Positions 49,091 to 62,500 of a stretch of 64,000 nt of DNA are shown piece after piece. The notes beneath the pieces were generated by a model, which did no database searches, had not been told where the DNA came from, and saw nothing but the letters and a program-made list of their open reading frames with translations. The stretch covers positions 22,597,286-22,661,285 of the forward strand of contig JAIUCV010000007.1 of NCBI GenBank assembly GCA_026724425.1, given 5' to 3'. The stretch's first letter is position 1; every line of letters begins with the position of its first letter. The position numbers and the translations under genes are program-made. Origin of the DNA: Erythrophleum ivorense. Taxonomy: Eukaryota; Streptophyta; Magnoliopsida; Fabales; Fabaceae.

Positions 49091-50780
49091 GAGATTTAGA
49101 TCCTCCCTATATAGCAGGCAAATACATGGCATGTATTTAGAGAGAAATAAAAAGAAAAATGAAAATGAGTTAAAAAAAAAGAATCCCATATACATTCACA
49201 TTATTTTGTATAATTTTCTCTCCTAAATAGATGGTGTATTATTGTAGAAGAATCTTTATCATGTTAGAAACCTCAGCGACTACTGTTCCAGACAATGATT
49301 ATACAGGATCGTTACCCCCTGTTCTACACAATTTAATACTCCTCTCTATACGATTTTAATGATGCGAATTGTGTCCTTAAAATTATTATAATATCTAGGA
49401 ATACATTTTATGAACATCCCTCAATTACATTAACTGACTGACAAAAATCACAGAAAACAACCAAAATGATAGAAAGTATAACTTATCACAATTTTGTTAT
49501 TACATGGATGTTATTGGGATTTTCACCCAGGAATTTGCTACTTTAGGGGCGACCTAGGTTTCTTGTAGTTAAGCGCTTTATTTTCAAATTTAGTTTGCTC
49601 CAATATCATAGAATATTTGTCAGGCTTTTAAAAGTTTGAGAATGCGTATTGATAATTGACCTGCTCTTACAGAAAAAATAAAATAAAATAAAATTATCAT
49701 AATGTTAACATTTCATAAATAAGAGCAGAAAGTGAACATGTTAAATTGGTGAGTAAGAAATATGATTAATATATATTTTTTTCAAAAATACAAGCCATAA
49801 TGAGACAACAAAAGAGAAGCGAGACTTTAAATTAAAAAAAAAAAAACTAATGAACCAGTCAATGAACTATTTGTAGTTAATTATTATAATCAAATATTTA
49901 TTTAATTGTCAACTGAGCCTAACTTGAGAGCAAATAAATTACTTGCAAATAAATGAAAACTTCTACAATTTATCGAACAGCAACGCCTAAAAACTTAAAA
50001 AAATTACCCTTTAAATGAGAATAGTATTCATACCTGTTTGGCAAGCTTTTGGAAGGTCACAAGCTGCTATTTTTAAAAGAAAAATAAGCTGTTCAGCCAA
50101 ACTTGTGAAAAAAGTAAACAAATAAACTGCTTCTGAGTAATAATAGAAGTATTCTTTTCTGGCTATTAGTTAAATTCTATGTTGGGCTATAGAGATTTAT
50201 TGGATTAGTCTGGCAAAAAGAAAAAGAGAGCAGAGGAGAGAGAGCCCCCAAAAGGTAGAAATCCTGAACTCTTCCTTTTGCTGCTTCCTTTATTATGCAA
50301 TAAGGAAAGGACCGAAACAGGGTTGTGGGCATACTATTCTTTTGATTTTGTTTTTCCCATTTGAGGCTAGTACTATGACTTGAATTGTGGTATGTGATAG
50401 TTGTAGTTTGTTAAAGACCATGTGCTGATTTTTGTTTGATAAATAACAATGCAAAATTGTAATCCCCGTACTCGCTTTGTTTGCCCTATGCTTGTGACGA
50501 ATTAGAAACCCTACGTATGCTTAATCATGGTGTTGGTGGATAATTTTCTTTTACTAAAGTGCATGTGTTGCTATGACTTGACGTGAATCTTTTCCATAGC
50601 AACGGGTTTAGCTCCTTTCTAGTTTGGTCTAAGCCAAAATATACTTCTTAAATCCCCATTGACCATAAACTTCCCATCAACAAAAGAGGAGGGAACAGAA
50701 ATACATTAAAAACACTTTCTTTTATAATTTTCATTCATTTGAAGTGTAAAAATTTTTTGATTTTAGGCAATATAAATACA
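49091..50780. other. Intergenic, nothing firm recognised
   Basis: AT-rich spacer. A patch at 50,220-50,300 (GAGAGAGCCCCCAAAAGG...CTTCCTTTTGCTGC) has leader-like composition, and TGGGCT lies at 50,183-50,188, but no coding frame follows. Confidence 0.45.
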
Positions 50781-50782
50781 CC

Positions 50783-51060
50783 ACTACACAAAAAAAAAAA
50801 AAAATCTTTCTAGCATATTTGTTTTTTTAACCTTTTGTGGCAGTATGGTTGAAAAGCCATCACTGATACAGGCATCGAAAGATACTTTTTGGCAATTACT
50901 ATCCTACTGCTGGAATAACTACTACTAAAATGCAGCGGTGATTATCTTGTTTTTTTTAGAGGTTCTTTTGACAGTTGGAAATTGATGTGAGATTCTCTTT
51001 GTGGCCAATTGGAACTGCTGCTAAAAATTCATCTATTTTTAAGCGACAGTTATATATATA
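50783..51060 (+). mobile_element. Possible CACTA transposon end
   Basis: CACTACACAAAAAA at 50,783 fits the CACTA terminal signature. It is followed by GC-richer short words typical of subterminal regions (GGCAGTATGG, AACTGCTGCTAAAAA, TTTTTAAGCGACAG). I did not find the opposite end or a 3-bp target duplication, so this is weak. Confidence 0.25.
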
Positions 51061-51075
51061 TATATATATATATAT
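51051..51075. repeat. (TA)n microsatellite
   Basis: About twelve TA units. It interrupts the end of the possible CACTA-related sequence. Confidence 0.95.
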
Positions 51076-51712
51076 TTGTATTGGTTGGGAAATCGATTAT
51101 ACATTGTTGAAAACCTTTTTAAAATTATTAACCATTGCTAAATTATGGAATCATATAATAATTAATATAACTATGAAAATATACAATTCACACATTCATT
51201 AAAGTAACAAGTGTCAGTGTTACAAAATCCAATTATAAGTTGAGAAGATATTTGTGCATAATATTTTTTAGCTACATATTTCAAAATGACAAAAATACAA
51301 ACTACAAATGCAAATCAATTATAGATTTGACCTAATGCAAAACCTCCTGAAACAATAAAATAGAATAGACAAGGGAAATTGAAACTTTATAATGGAGCAA
51401 AAACAGAAACAAAGTCTGCAGATCAATTCAAAACATAAGATGAACTATTACGAATAAGGACCGCTAAGTTACTAGGAAAGAGTACTTGCTATGGTGGCAT
51501 ATAATCCAACTACAAAGAAAGCTTTATAATTCCAATAACCAACACAATTATTTACCCACAAGCGTTGATTATCCTACATTAAAATAGTCAAGAAAAGGAA
51601 AGAAACAATAGTGTGGCTTACCTATTCCACATGAAGGCATCTAAGATAACCATTCTGTAATAAACAAAAGCTGATTCAGACGTTCCCAATGTAGAAGGAA
51701 TGAATATTACTA

Positions 51713-52012
51713 TTCCGGTCTTCATTTATTTATCTTAGTATAGGAAGGAGTATGCAGATCAAATAATGAATATGCAATATTCTATCAACTTTGCTTTTAC
51801 CAGCCAAAAATTCTTGAAAGAATAGGGCATAAATTGAAGTGTTCGCATATGCTAGTATAGAAACACTGGTCTGTCCAGCTGTAAAATGCATCCAGTTTTG
51901 ACATCAGACCTTAGGTTCATTGTCCTTACATTTACTTGCCAAGCAGTCTTTACAGGTGCAAGTTCCTCGACAAACTGGACATGCCATAGCTTCATTTTGA
52001 GCATCAAAATAC
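51713..52012 (-). pseudogene. JMJ25/IBM1-like demethylase fragment (two exons)
   Basis: Plant JMJ25/IBM1-type proteins are JmjC histone H3K9 demethylases with a cysteine-rich RING-like region before the JmjC domain. Exon one on the minus strand (52,012-51,910; acceptor CTAG before it, donor GT after it) encodes AMACPVCRGTCTCKDC followed by LASKCKDNEPK, the CPxCRGxCxCxxC signature of this family. About 115 bp further, near 51,813-51,730, comes EFLAGKSKVDRI then LHIHYLICILLPILR, the family stretch that follows the RING-like region, broken by a TAA stop at its end. No upstream exons or JmjC domain were recognised nearby. Likely a captured or decayed fragment. Confidence 0.65.
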
Positions 52013-52769
52013 CTAGATTGTTTCAAGATAAAGTTGACAAACATCTCATATTTTAATCCTTAATAAATAAATGACCAGACAGCAGAAATCGCGACCATTA
52101 TAGATTGATATGATATTATTACCCACCAAAAGTTGCCAAAAAAGCACAATCACAAGAAAAAGTTACAGAGATTTTTAATTATTTATTGACTTATTTGTAT
52201 GGTTGTTTATAACTTGCATTGATCATTATTCTGTGCATATCTCTTAACTACTTCAACAGAAAATCCTTTCATCCAAAATACGAGGTAGCCAAAGGCAAAA
52301 AGCGTTACATTAGACCATCCTAGCACCTTGAAGCAATAGGTGCTGAAAAAGTACTCGCTGAGTCAAATAAGTTACTAAAATTAGAAATTAAGAAAAATTA
52401 TATGTAAAATAAATAAATAAATAGATTTTAACATTGTGATATACAATTATCCTATAAATTAATAGCTCAACCATAAAATTCATATTTACAACCGAAATAA
52501 GATATGGTAGGCCCACTTGTTGCATCTTGCTACAGCACCTTTTGTGAAAATGCCTGTTAAGAAAACTATGAATATAAAGAATTAAAAAGATAAAGTTACA
52601 AAAATTAAGAGAAAGAAATTTAAAAATTTTAAAAAACTAAAATCCACTAGGCATAGTGTCAGAATTTTTTAAAAATAAATTTAAACATAAACAAGCTTCA
52701 ACTCTAGTGGCAACATTATCACACTGCCTCCTCCAGAGACTCTTCAAACCCACGCTACATTCATTGTTG

Positions 52770-52807
<38 letters not shown>

Positions 52808-52913
52808 CCCTTTCTTTCTCTAGCTTCCCACTATAGTGACCGAAGCATCTTTGCCAAAGGACTATATTGCCATTTCTTCAATTTAATTTTTAGCCCTTGC
52901 TTAACTTAATATT
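52013..52913. other. Spacer with (TA)n run at 52,772-52,803
   Basis: No further JMJ25 exons recognised. A roughly 16-unit TA microsatellite lies at 52,772-52,803. Confidence 0.5.
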
Positions 52914-55900
52914 TGCTAAATGCCCTTCATATTTCATCATTATAGCTATCATAACTAGCTTCAAATAGCAATTCTCATATCATCCTATACTTATGGCAAC
53001 AAAATATCAACTGTTACCACACTTAAGGCAACCGTTTTAGCTCATTTAATAGCTCAATTTGAGTTGTAGGCGTCAAATTTTTAATTCTTCTCCTCTTTCA
53101 CTTATATCTACTGTGGACAAATTTGTTTGGATCCATAAAATCAAGATACAAAACAAATTTGCATAAGGGAGTTATAGAGCCCATATTGGACTTTTTGACA
53201 TATTAGAGTTTCAAACTTTAAAAATTTATAACTTGGGTTACGTAACTTTGATTTATATAAATTAGATATTTATAAAAAGCTTATGATTTGAACTTAAAGC
53301 TACAAAAATTTCAAGTACAAATGAAGTCATTTGACTCCTTAAAAATCTAAAAAACTGCAATTGCTACTATATGAACAATTATTGCAAAATTTGCATAATT
53401 TTGCCAACTTTAAAAATTTATAAAATATTTTAGAGACCTCAGAAAAATCAATTTTTAGTTTGTTAGAAAACTTTATAAATTTTTTAATTACTCGCCAAAT
53501 TTCAACCTTAAACTATTAATTTGACCTGTCAAAAGTAAATGTACAATTTATAGCTCATTCGGATCAAAATTTGATTCTAAATTGGTTCAATTGGCCTCCA
53601 ATTTACATTTTTTCACTTTGAACAAATTTTAACCATTCTAAACATCCTTTTCATAAGGTCCAATGTATGAAATAAAACTTGCATCAAAATATAACCATCT
53701 AAAACCCAAATGTACATATAAACCATAATGCTTCACATATACAAATTCATGTGCCAATGGTCCAATCATACATCAAAATGGCTCATATTTCATGTTCTTA
53801 AACTCATACACATGTTCCTATCACATAACCTTGACATTTTCATAAGGTTCATCATATAGACATATGCTTACTATCCATTTATGCATGTATAACTCCATGG
53901 CTTCTAATATGGACAACATGTACACATGGCTACATTTTACATCAAATGGTATATATTGATATGGTCAAGCTCATATACAAGCTAACATTACATATTCTTG
54001 CCAATGTGTTATATACATTCTCAAGTATATAATTATAACAAAAGCTTCAAGAACATGAACTCTAAACTTTATTGCTTCTCAATTTCTTTCTTTTTGCTTG
54101 ATGATCCTAAAATGTTTAGTGGAATGAACATGGGTGAGAATCTGGGTAGAATTTCAGTAGTTAATCTCAACCAAATCAATGCATACAAGAATATCATGAG
54201 AAAATAGAATGCATATGGTGCAAGCATGTGAATCATATGCATCATGTAACTCAAATACATCTTTTAGCATGACAATTCAATTCTCATCAAGCCATAGCAT
54301 TAAAACATACCAGCTAGATTCAACTAAACTCATTTTTAGGCTAAGAAAGAGCTATTGCGCTTAATTCCCTGTCATAGAGAGCTCTAAGCCAAAAACATTC
54401 AATATTCAAGCATATAACTCTTAATAAAAATTATATCAAAGCATAGCTCTTAAATACATCAAACAATTATATATACAAGGATCTCAACTCATTCAAACAT
54501 TCAATTGCATGCAAGATAGGGAGACAAAGCTACCTTATGACTTTGGAGACTTGAAGCTACCACAAACCTACTTAGGTGTTCTCTCTTCCTTGACTTTTCT
54601 TAGCTTGACACTTAAAAATATGTGGGCTTGAGCTAGCTTGACCTACATATAGCAATTGCAAGACAAAATAAGGCATTAGGATTCACTGTAACTTATATTA
54701 TCATCATTAATTCCTATTAGGGCTTAATATGCCATTTTAAGTCATTCTTGGTTCCTTAAGAATTAACTCTTGGATTTCACTTTCTAGGTTCCAAACTCTC
54801 ATTTTTTATAAGCTATGTAACTCTAATAAAACTTCTTTTGGACTATCATTTGCATAATAATACAAGCCAATGGCCAACTTGCTTCTTTAGGCCCTTTAGG
54901 TGCCTTAAAAATTCACTTTTCAAAATAAGATTTCTAAATTCAATCCAATGGTTCGACTAATATTTGTAATTTATATCTAGATCACTTATAATCTTAGAAT
55001 CTATAAAAGCTCTTCCTAGCTACTCTAGGTATGCCTTGGCCCTACCTATACCATAATGTGAACTTAATGGAAATTTGTCATTTCTCTTGGGAATTTGACA
55101 CATGTAGAGGTTCCTTGGTTCTTTACTAGTTTAAATATGATCTTACATGGCTTGAAATATTTTCCTAGGGTTCTAAAACTTCCATGGTGCAATTTGAACC
55201 CTAGGTGGTCTAACTTGAGTTCTATAGCTTTTCATGGCATTCCAATTACATAATCTTACTCTGCACCATTCAAAACCCTTAGTTCTCTCAAGTTTTCATC
55301 AAATCAAAGTCTCTCTCTCTAGGCCAAATTATGGAAGGGGAAAAAGACAAAGGAAATGGCAACATCATGGCTTATAACATACCTTATTGAAAAGCTTATT
55401 GAATGGTGATTCTTATGCCATAATTTTAGAATCTTGCTTTAAATCTCCTCCTTTTGTCAATAGGTCAGTCACCAAATTCATTCTTTCAAGAATCTAAAAC
55501 TATCAATAGAAAGAGGATGAAGAGAGAAGAAGGTTTCATAACTAACTTATAGTAAAATTCTACATGTTTTGTTATCTATTTGCCTTGGTTCTGATTCTCT
55601 CTCGTCCATATCTTCTCACATCCTCCATGGCTAAATAGTGATGCTCAAAGTTGGTTAAAGTGAGTGGAGGGGATGGCATGTCTCATATAAAGAAGAAATG
55701 AGATATTTTGAATAAATTTAAAGGTACCAATTACATCCCAAGAATTTGATTAGCCCATTTGAGTTTGTTTTATATCCTTTTTGGGAATCGTCTTTTTTGT
55801 ATGAAAATTTAAGTTCTCTAGTTTATTAAAATCATTTATTTTGATATTTTTGAGATTTAAAACTATCTTGAAAAGTTCGATCAAAGCTAAGGTGGATTAA

Positions 55901-56196
55901 TATAATAAATCATACATCGTAAGGGTTCTGACCATTCTGACGGTTCCTATAGTTTTCAAGGGCTTTAAGTACCATAGTGAGCTTAACTTTATCATTTAAG
56001 ACTTCTTGTTTTGAGTTTTCAAAATTTTACCTGAAATTACAATTTTGCCACTACATATTGACTTAATTGTGTTTAGCCATCTTGGTTCCAATTTCGACAT
56101 GCTATTGATTTCTTATCCTCATTTTTGAATGCTTTAATTAATATTCTATCCTTGCTTACCTTTAATTCATGTTATTTTGGGGTCCTCTTTTATTAT

Positions 56197-59100
56197 TGTA
56201 ATATCTTATGGTTTGGTAATTCAAAATAGTTCTTAAAGAGTGAAATAAAGTAGTTAAACGAGATCATAGACCTAGAGAAGTTCAATATATGTCAAGAGAA
56301 ACCAAAATTAGAACCTTATAATTAATGAAAGAGGATCTCAGAGTAAAATGAATTGAGGCAAATTAAGACTAAAATGTTAAATAGAGCATATAGAAATAAG
56401 GTTAGCAAATGATGGCTTGAAATTGGAGCCACAACAGCTAAATGGGATAAACTGAAAATGTAGTGGCAAAACTATAGTTTTGGGTAAATTTTAAGAAACT
56501 TAAAGAAGGAAGTTTTAAATGATAAAATTGAGTTTACTAGGGTTTTCAGAGGCTTAGAAAATCATAAGAATCATCAGAATGATTAAAACTTTTTTGGTTT
56601 ACAGTTTAAGTTGTTGGTTGATCGAAATTTTGATCAAATGGTTCGGTAATATTTTAAATCTAAAAAAATTTCAAATAAATGCTTTTAATAAACTAAAGAG
56701 TCCCAATTTTTATATGAAAAAAATTATTTTCTGAAAAAGATATGAAATGAGCTCAAATAGAGATATTAAAGTTATGGGACGTAATGAGAATTTTGAAATT
56801 TGTCATAAAACTTTTCCTTCACCTCACATATAGCCATGCCACCTCCTTATCTTCTCCAAACTGATCTAGAAGCTCCTAGAACAATAGCCATGGCATCCAA
56901 ATTATGGGAGGAAAGAGAGAAAGAAAAGGGAGGCCAAAAAGGTAAAGAAATATGCCAAATCTCATGCCATGGTAGTTAGAAACCTTGATCTACTCTTTTT
57001 GCTCTTTCTAATGATGGTCTTGGCTTCTTGAAAAGATGAGTTTAATGTTTGAACATAAAGAAGGAATGTGAAGTGACTGATTGCACCACAAAAATCCCCA
57101 TTGGATAAGGATTCAAACAAGGTATGGTGCTATATCAAAAGTTTTCTTTTCCTTTGAACCTTTTTCTTCTTCATGTTTGGCCTAGTAAGAGAAAATGGGA
57201 AGGGAGCTTTAATTTAATGAAACCATGGTAGAATTAAGGGTCTCGAAGGGTGAAGATTCATATTATGCCATTGGAATTAACAAAAAGGCTAAAGAATGGC
57301 TTATGGCTCATTTTGGGTTTACATGGACCTTAAGAAGATTCAACACCTTAGGAGAGTTAATCAAGCTCTCTAATATCATAATTGAATGAGATATGAATCA
57401 TGGATATGATAGAGACTTGGAATGCCCAAAAAAATAGGCAAAACTCTATGGAACTTTGTTCTTGTACATGGTTTGGCCATTTGAGGGTTCAGTTACCTGG
57501 GGAGTTGTTTTGATGATTTCAAGGTTATAAGTCATCTAGATATAAATTATAAACATTAAAGGAATTATTGGTTTAAATTTAGAGCTCTTATTTTAAATGG
57601 TGAAAATTTAGTATTCAATTATGCTTAAAGAAACAACTTGGTGCTAAGTACCTTGAATTATGCATATGATGGCTCTAATGAGTTCTATTAGGATCATATG
57701 GCTTATATTAAATGATATTTTGGAGCCAAGAAGTGAAATGATAAGAATTGCTTCTTAAGGTACAAAAGTATGGCCATAAGAACAACTATAACCTTAAATT
57801 GTATGTATAAGGCTAGGATGAGTTTAAGTAGGGTTCCATTGATTGTTTTATACTCTATTTGAGGTGTCTAGGCTAAACAAGTGAGAGCATATCCAAGGAT
57901 AACCATGGGACCATATAGCCAAGAGAAGAGACCAAGGGGAATTAATAGAAATTTGTGTGACAAAGTAGATTTTCCTTTATTCTTGTGTATATATGCTTGC
58001 TTGCTTGCTTAAGTGTCTTAGATTACTAGTATGTATTGTTTGTAAATTATGTATATTGTTGATTTTTTAATGATTATACGTAATTTCATAGTATTTGATT
58101 ACATTTGGGATTAGTTTAGCTTTTAAATGGATGAAGTTGTGCTAAAAGTCCCTTGACATGGGTGAGGTGAGGGCAAAAGTCCTAAAATATGGGTGAAACA
58201 AAGTCAAAAGTCTCAATGGTGATTGAAGCTAAGTCAAAAGTTCCTAAAAGAGGGTGAGGCTAACCAAAAGTCCCTAGATGTTGGGTGAAGTTAGACCAAA
58301 AGTATATAAAGTATGAGATTACTCTTGATGGAGCCATGGGATCCCTAATGTATGAGTATGGTTTGTACATGGTTGTATGACACATATACATCCATCTTGG
58401 ACTTTAAGTGAGTTATATATGTATACTTGAATGTTAGATTAGCTATTGAGATTCTTTGAATCTCACTTTTCTCCTATTCCTACTAGTCATGGCTAGGTGG
58501 TGCTTAAGAAAGCAAGAATGAAGATAAAAAAGATTTAAAAGAGCTACTTTGATGTTCATGGTTATGTTAAGGCATATTTTTGTATCTATGATTATGTATT
58601 TGTATTTTATGAAGTATAATCATGCAAACATGTTTAAAAGTACTAGCTTATGATATAGAGACACATTATAAATTGAAATATGTAATATCCTATAAAATGG
58701 TACTTTGATTTCTATACTATGTATGTGCATAATGGCAAGTGGAGAGGTCATTTTAAATTATATAGGTTTTAAGACATGTTGGACCAGCCGTGTAGGTTGT
58801 ATTTTCCATTTAAAATGTACTCAAATGGAGATATGACATGATATGGCTCAAATTGAATAATTGGAAATCAAATTTGCACTTTTTGAGCCATAAAATATCC
58901 ATAAACCAATGACAGGCAAAATGGATTAATTTTGGGCTAAAATTTGGCAAGCAATTAGAGCACATCTAGAGCTTTTATATAGTCAAAGAACATAATTTTT
59001 GGAGCTTTGTAGAATTTATTATAAATTTTTAAAGCTAGTTTTTTTTGGTAGATTTTCTAGTTTATTGTTCATACATTTATGTTTCTATTTTCTTAGGTTT

Positions 59101-59496
59101 CAGGGAACCAAATGAACTTATTTTGAGTTGAAATTTTTATAGTAAATAGTTCTCATTATAAGCTTTATGTAGCTATTGAGTTTGCACAAATCAGAGTCGT
59201 GTAGTTCAAGTTATGAATTTTCAAAAATTTGGCCCCTAATTGTGTTAAAGTGGTGAATTTGTGTAATTGATGCAACCTATGGATTTTTGACTTCTTTTTA
59301 AGATGTTCCAAGCATAACAAACTTTTTTGGCATGAATTTAGAGAAATGCGTGATGAAAATATCTATTTTTGCATAAGTAGATTATTTGAGGCTTTTAATG
59401 ACAGTAAATTTTGTTGCCAAAGGTGTAAATTTTAATAATTGATGTTATATGAGAAGTATGGCATGAGATTCCTTTGTAATTTATAATGGTATAACA
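56197..59496 (+). mobile_element. Long-LTR family copy H, nested in G
   Basis: Starts TGTAATATC at 56,197 and ends ...AATGGTATAACA at 59,496 with exact target duplication ATTAT at 56,192-56,196 and 59,497-59,501. 3.30 kb, TG...CA ends. It gives the uninterrupted order of blocks used to read R1: TATA-like CACATATAGCC (56,825), AAAAGGTAAAG donor (56,938), the TACCTGGGGAGTT block (57,492), AAAAGTCCC array (58,137-58,312), palindrome (58,448-58,464), and GGCAAC-like end. Opposite orientation to its host G. No coding region. Confidence 0.9.
58448..58464. repeat. Conserved 17-nt family palindrome (copy H)
   Basis: GAGATTCTTTGAATCTC, a perfect 7-bp inverted repeat around TTT. It is identical (complemented) in A at 11,175-11,191 and in E at 32,097-32,113; one- to three-base variants occur in C (22,415), D (26,724), R1 (about 29,089) and B (about 17,827). 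Confidence 0.9.
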
Positions 59497-59507
59497 ATTA
59501 TCTTACA

Positions 59508-62500
59508 AGTTATAGTTCAAATTTTAGAAGGACTGGAAGTTATATTATTCCTTTAAAGAAAATTTTGTCCTTTAAATTTTAAGGATATAGTCTTTACCCT
59601 CTGTTTCTCATACTTCTCTTAGCTTGTCTTTCCTTTTCTTTGTCTTTACTTATTTTTCTCAGGGATTACTCTTTTTTAGATCTATTAGGGACTACTCTTT
59701 TTTAGATCTATTTCCCATCAAAGATTTTTTCTCATTGACCAATTCAAATCTTACTGCAAATCTTTCTTTTCTTTTGGCGTTATTTCTATAAAGCACATGA
59801 TTTGCTCACTATTTATTCTCTCTTAGCTTTTGTCAAGGGAGGGGCTATCTTCTGATACTGAAACATGTTCTACTAACTTTGTCCTATCATTGGAAGAGCT
59901 TACTATTTTATATCTGATTAGCCCAAGACCAATTCACATGGATTGAGCTATTCTATTTAGTGGGCTTGCTTGCATATGTGATTGGAGATATCTTACTAAT
60001 ATCAAATCTCCAATACCATATTCTAATGACTTCATGCACAATCTCTTTATCTTTCTCTATTCATTCCAAACCATCAAAAATCCCTTCCTGGCTAACTTAA
60101 CTTACTTAAACATTTAGTCCACTATTTACCTTTACATTCTTTCTGACTAGCTCATCCCATAATAACAATTTATATCTTCTCCCATCGTAGGTCCTAATAT
60201 ACTATCTAATTATTGGGATCATAGCTCTTCTAATGAGCTTATATTTTTAATTGTCCAAGTTCCTTATTTACTACTATACTTGCCTTTTAGGTTTGAAATT
60301 TCTTTTACTCTCTTTAACTACTTCAAAGTAAGCATTATTCAAATTCTCAATTTTACTATTGACTTTTTCATAATCCTTAACTCTTTTGTGCTAACATTGG
60401 AGAGTGACTACCATTAACTAACACTATACTTATATAGTATATCGACATCTCATAGCTTCAACTTTTAGAGGCATATTCTACCACTTAACCTATCACAAAG
60501 AACTACACTTGACCTTTTCTTTTTTTGGATGCACAACTCTAGTATATAGGGATTTCTCTCTCCTTTGGCTAGGCTTAATAACTATTGGCTAGTGGTTCAT
60601 CTAACTGAAACTATGGAAAGCTACTTTCTTACTTTTCTCTCACCCCACATATGTACTTATCTATTAAAAAAGTTTAATGAGTGGCTTGGCTATTTAAGTA
60701 AAGCCCTAACATCTCTGTTATAATGGTTTGCTAAACCTAAGAAGTCTTTAGTCTCAAAGATTGAAACCGTTTGAAACTATACTGGTCTCTTAGACTAAAT
60801 TGATCTGTAAAAATTATCCTAGGCCGTCAACCCTCAAGAGAATTGCTGTACTATAACTATAGGCTCTCTATTATTCTATGGGATCTATTGTAAACCTTAG
60901 GTCTACTGTGACCTCCCAAAATCCTATTAGGGTCTACTGCAATCCACTGTACTATACTAGGATCTACTACAATCTATCTCTGAGAGATTTCAAAGCCTAA
61001 AATCATTGTCTTTGTAAATAAAACTCACACTCACTTAGTTTGGCAACTGTTACTCATAATCTTTGAGGCTAAACTCAAATGCTGACTATGCTCTTCATGT
61101 GAAGTAGGTCCTGTATCATTCTTATCTCTATAACAACCCCATCATAATGATATTCGGGAGTATTTTGGGCATTTACTCACTACTCCTTATAAGATCTTTA
61201 GTTTCCTACTTCTAACCTCATCATACTTTTTTTCTTTCTTTCTCTTACTAGTTTACCTTATTATACTTTGCTTTACTTTCCTTACTCTTACTAGAATACT
61301 TTACTTTATTCTCTTTACTTAATGATGTGAACCAAGTTTACACTTTACATGTGTTCATTTGGTCTTCTCTCTATTATCTTGTAATTTCTGATCATACCTA
61401 TACCTTACACTTAAGTGCTTCTAGCATTGATATGCTAGGTATCTCATAGTGCATCTTACACATCACATATATCTAACTTCTCTCACAAGATAGGTACCAT
61501 ATGCTGGTCCCTCTAACATTTCATTTGGTTATATTATAAGGGCCTTATACTACACATGTTGAATTCACGCTGCTTAATTTTTAAGATTCTAAGGCTATAA
61601 GCTTGTTTCCCTTATATCACCCGATATTTGGGATTCCTTCTTAATGCTTTTCTTATAGTTTCAGTATTGTTAGACTTCCTTAGCTTCCTTTTCTTTATCT
61701 TATCCTTTAACTTAGCTGACTAAGATACTCTTGGATCATCAGGATATTATTTATGGTTGATACTATCATTTGCTATGCACTTAAGTTATATTATCATTGA
61801 GTTGGCTAGACCCAATATCACGTAACTACCATGGAAAGTAAATCAAAATATCAATCATTAATACACAGGCACATCATGATCAAATTCAAGCCATTATCGC
61901 CAGTATATTACAAGCTTCCTAACAACTTAAAGTACCTTTCTTATACTTTTCTATATCTTTCTTTATATTATATGGCACTTGAGAGAGAAAGGAAATTCTT
62001 TTTCAAATCTTTTTGTTAATAATTATCATATTACCGTATAGTTGTCCAATTGTCTCTACTCAGGGCATTATATCATGCTATATAGATAGCCATTCCAAGA
62101 ATAATAGTGCTTTTTAGTGCACTCAACTATATTGCTTTTTCATTTGTTCTTAACTTTATTATGTCCTTGGCTCTTACATTGCCATATTCTTTCTCTTTAA
62201 CTCTTACTATTACTTTACCTATATGAAAAGGGTTATCTATTACTCATCATTTTCCTTGTTATTCCTTTGCTTATCTATGCTTAAGAGCATTCTCATACTT
62301 TTTGGGTTCACTTTAGCTCACTTATTGTCTATAAAGATTGAGGGGGTCTACTTTATCTCAATCTCATTTTCTAATGTTTAATTAGATTGTTCCTTTTGGA
62401 GGGAACTCTATTTTATATGAACATTAGAGCTTATCTCTCTTAAGGCTCTTGGGCTTATGTAGCTATTCTTCTGTGTCTTGGAACTCACCAACTAAGGTAG

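Larger units (their letters stand above)
52914..59507 (-). mobile_element. Long-LTR family copy G, interrupted by H
   Basis: The same family blocks as A-D: ACTTTAAAAATTTATAAC (53,215), GACCATTCTGACGGTTCC near 55,930, and AATTACAATTTTGCCACTAC (56,035). It is interrupted at 56,197 by H, only a few bases before its end; the last six bases CTTACA (59,502-59,507) lie beyond H. Minus orientation is inferred from block order. The left end is approximate: TGCTAAATG at 52,914 fits the length of B and H, but the base after TG and the flank do not give a matching duplication (AGTTA follows the right end). The frames at 53,998 and 54,069 are not gene-like. Confidence 0.65.

Noticed and set aside
52220..52330. 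Minus-strand frame with FGYLVFWMKGFSVEVV as another gene exon
   Set aside because: Short, no family recognised, and not part of the JMJ25 order; could be chance.
53170..53182. AGTTATAG at 53,170 as the left duplication of copy G
   Set aside because: It matches the bases after G's right end, but family similarity appears to extend further left (to about 52,914), so it is probably coincidence.
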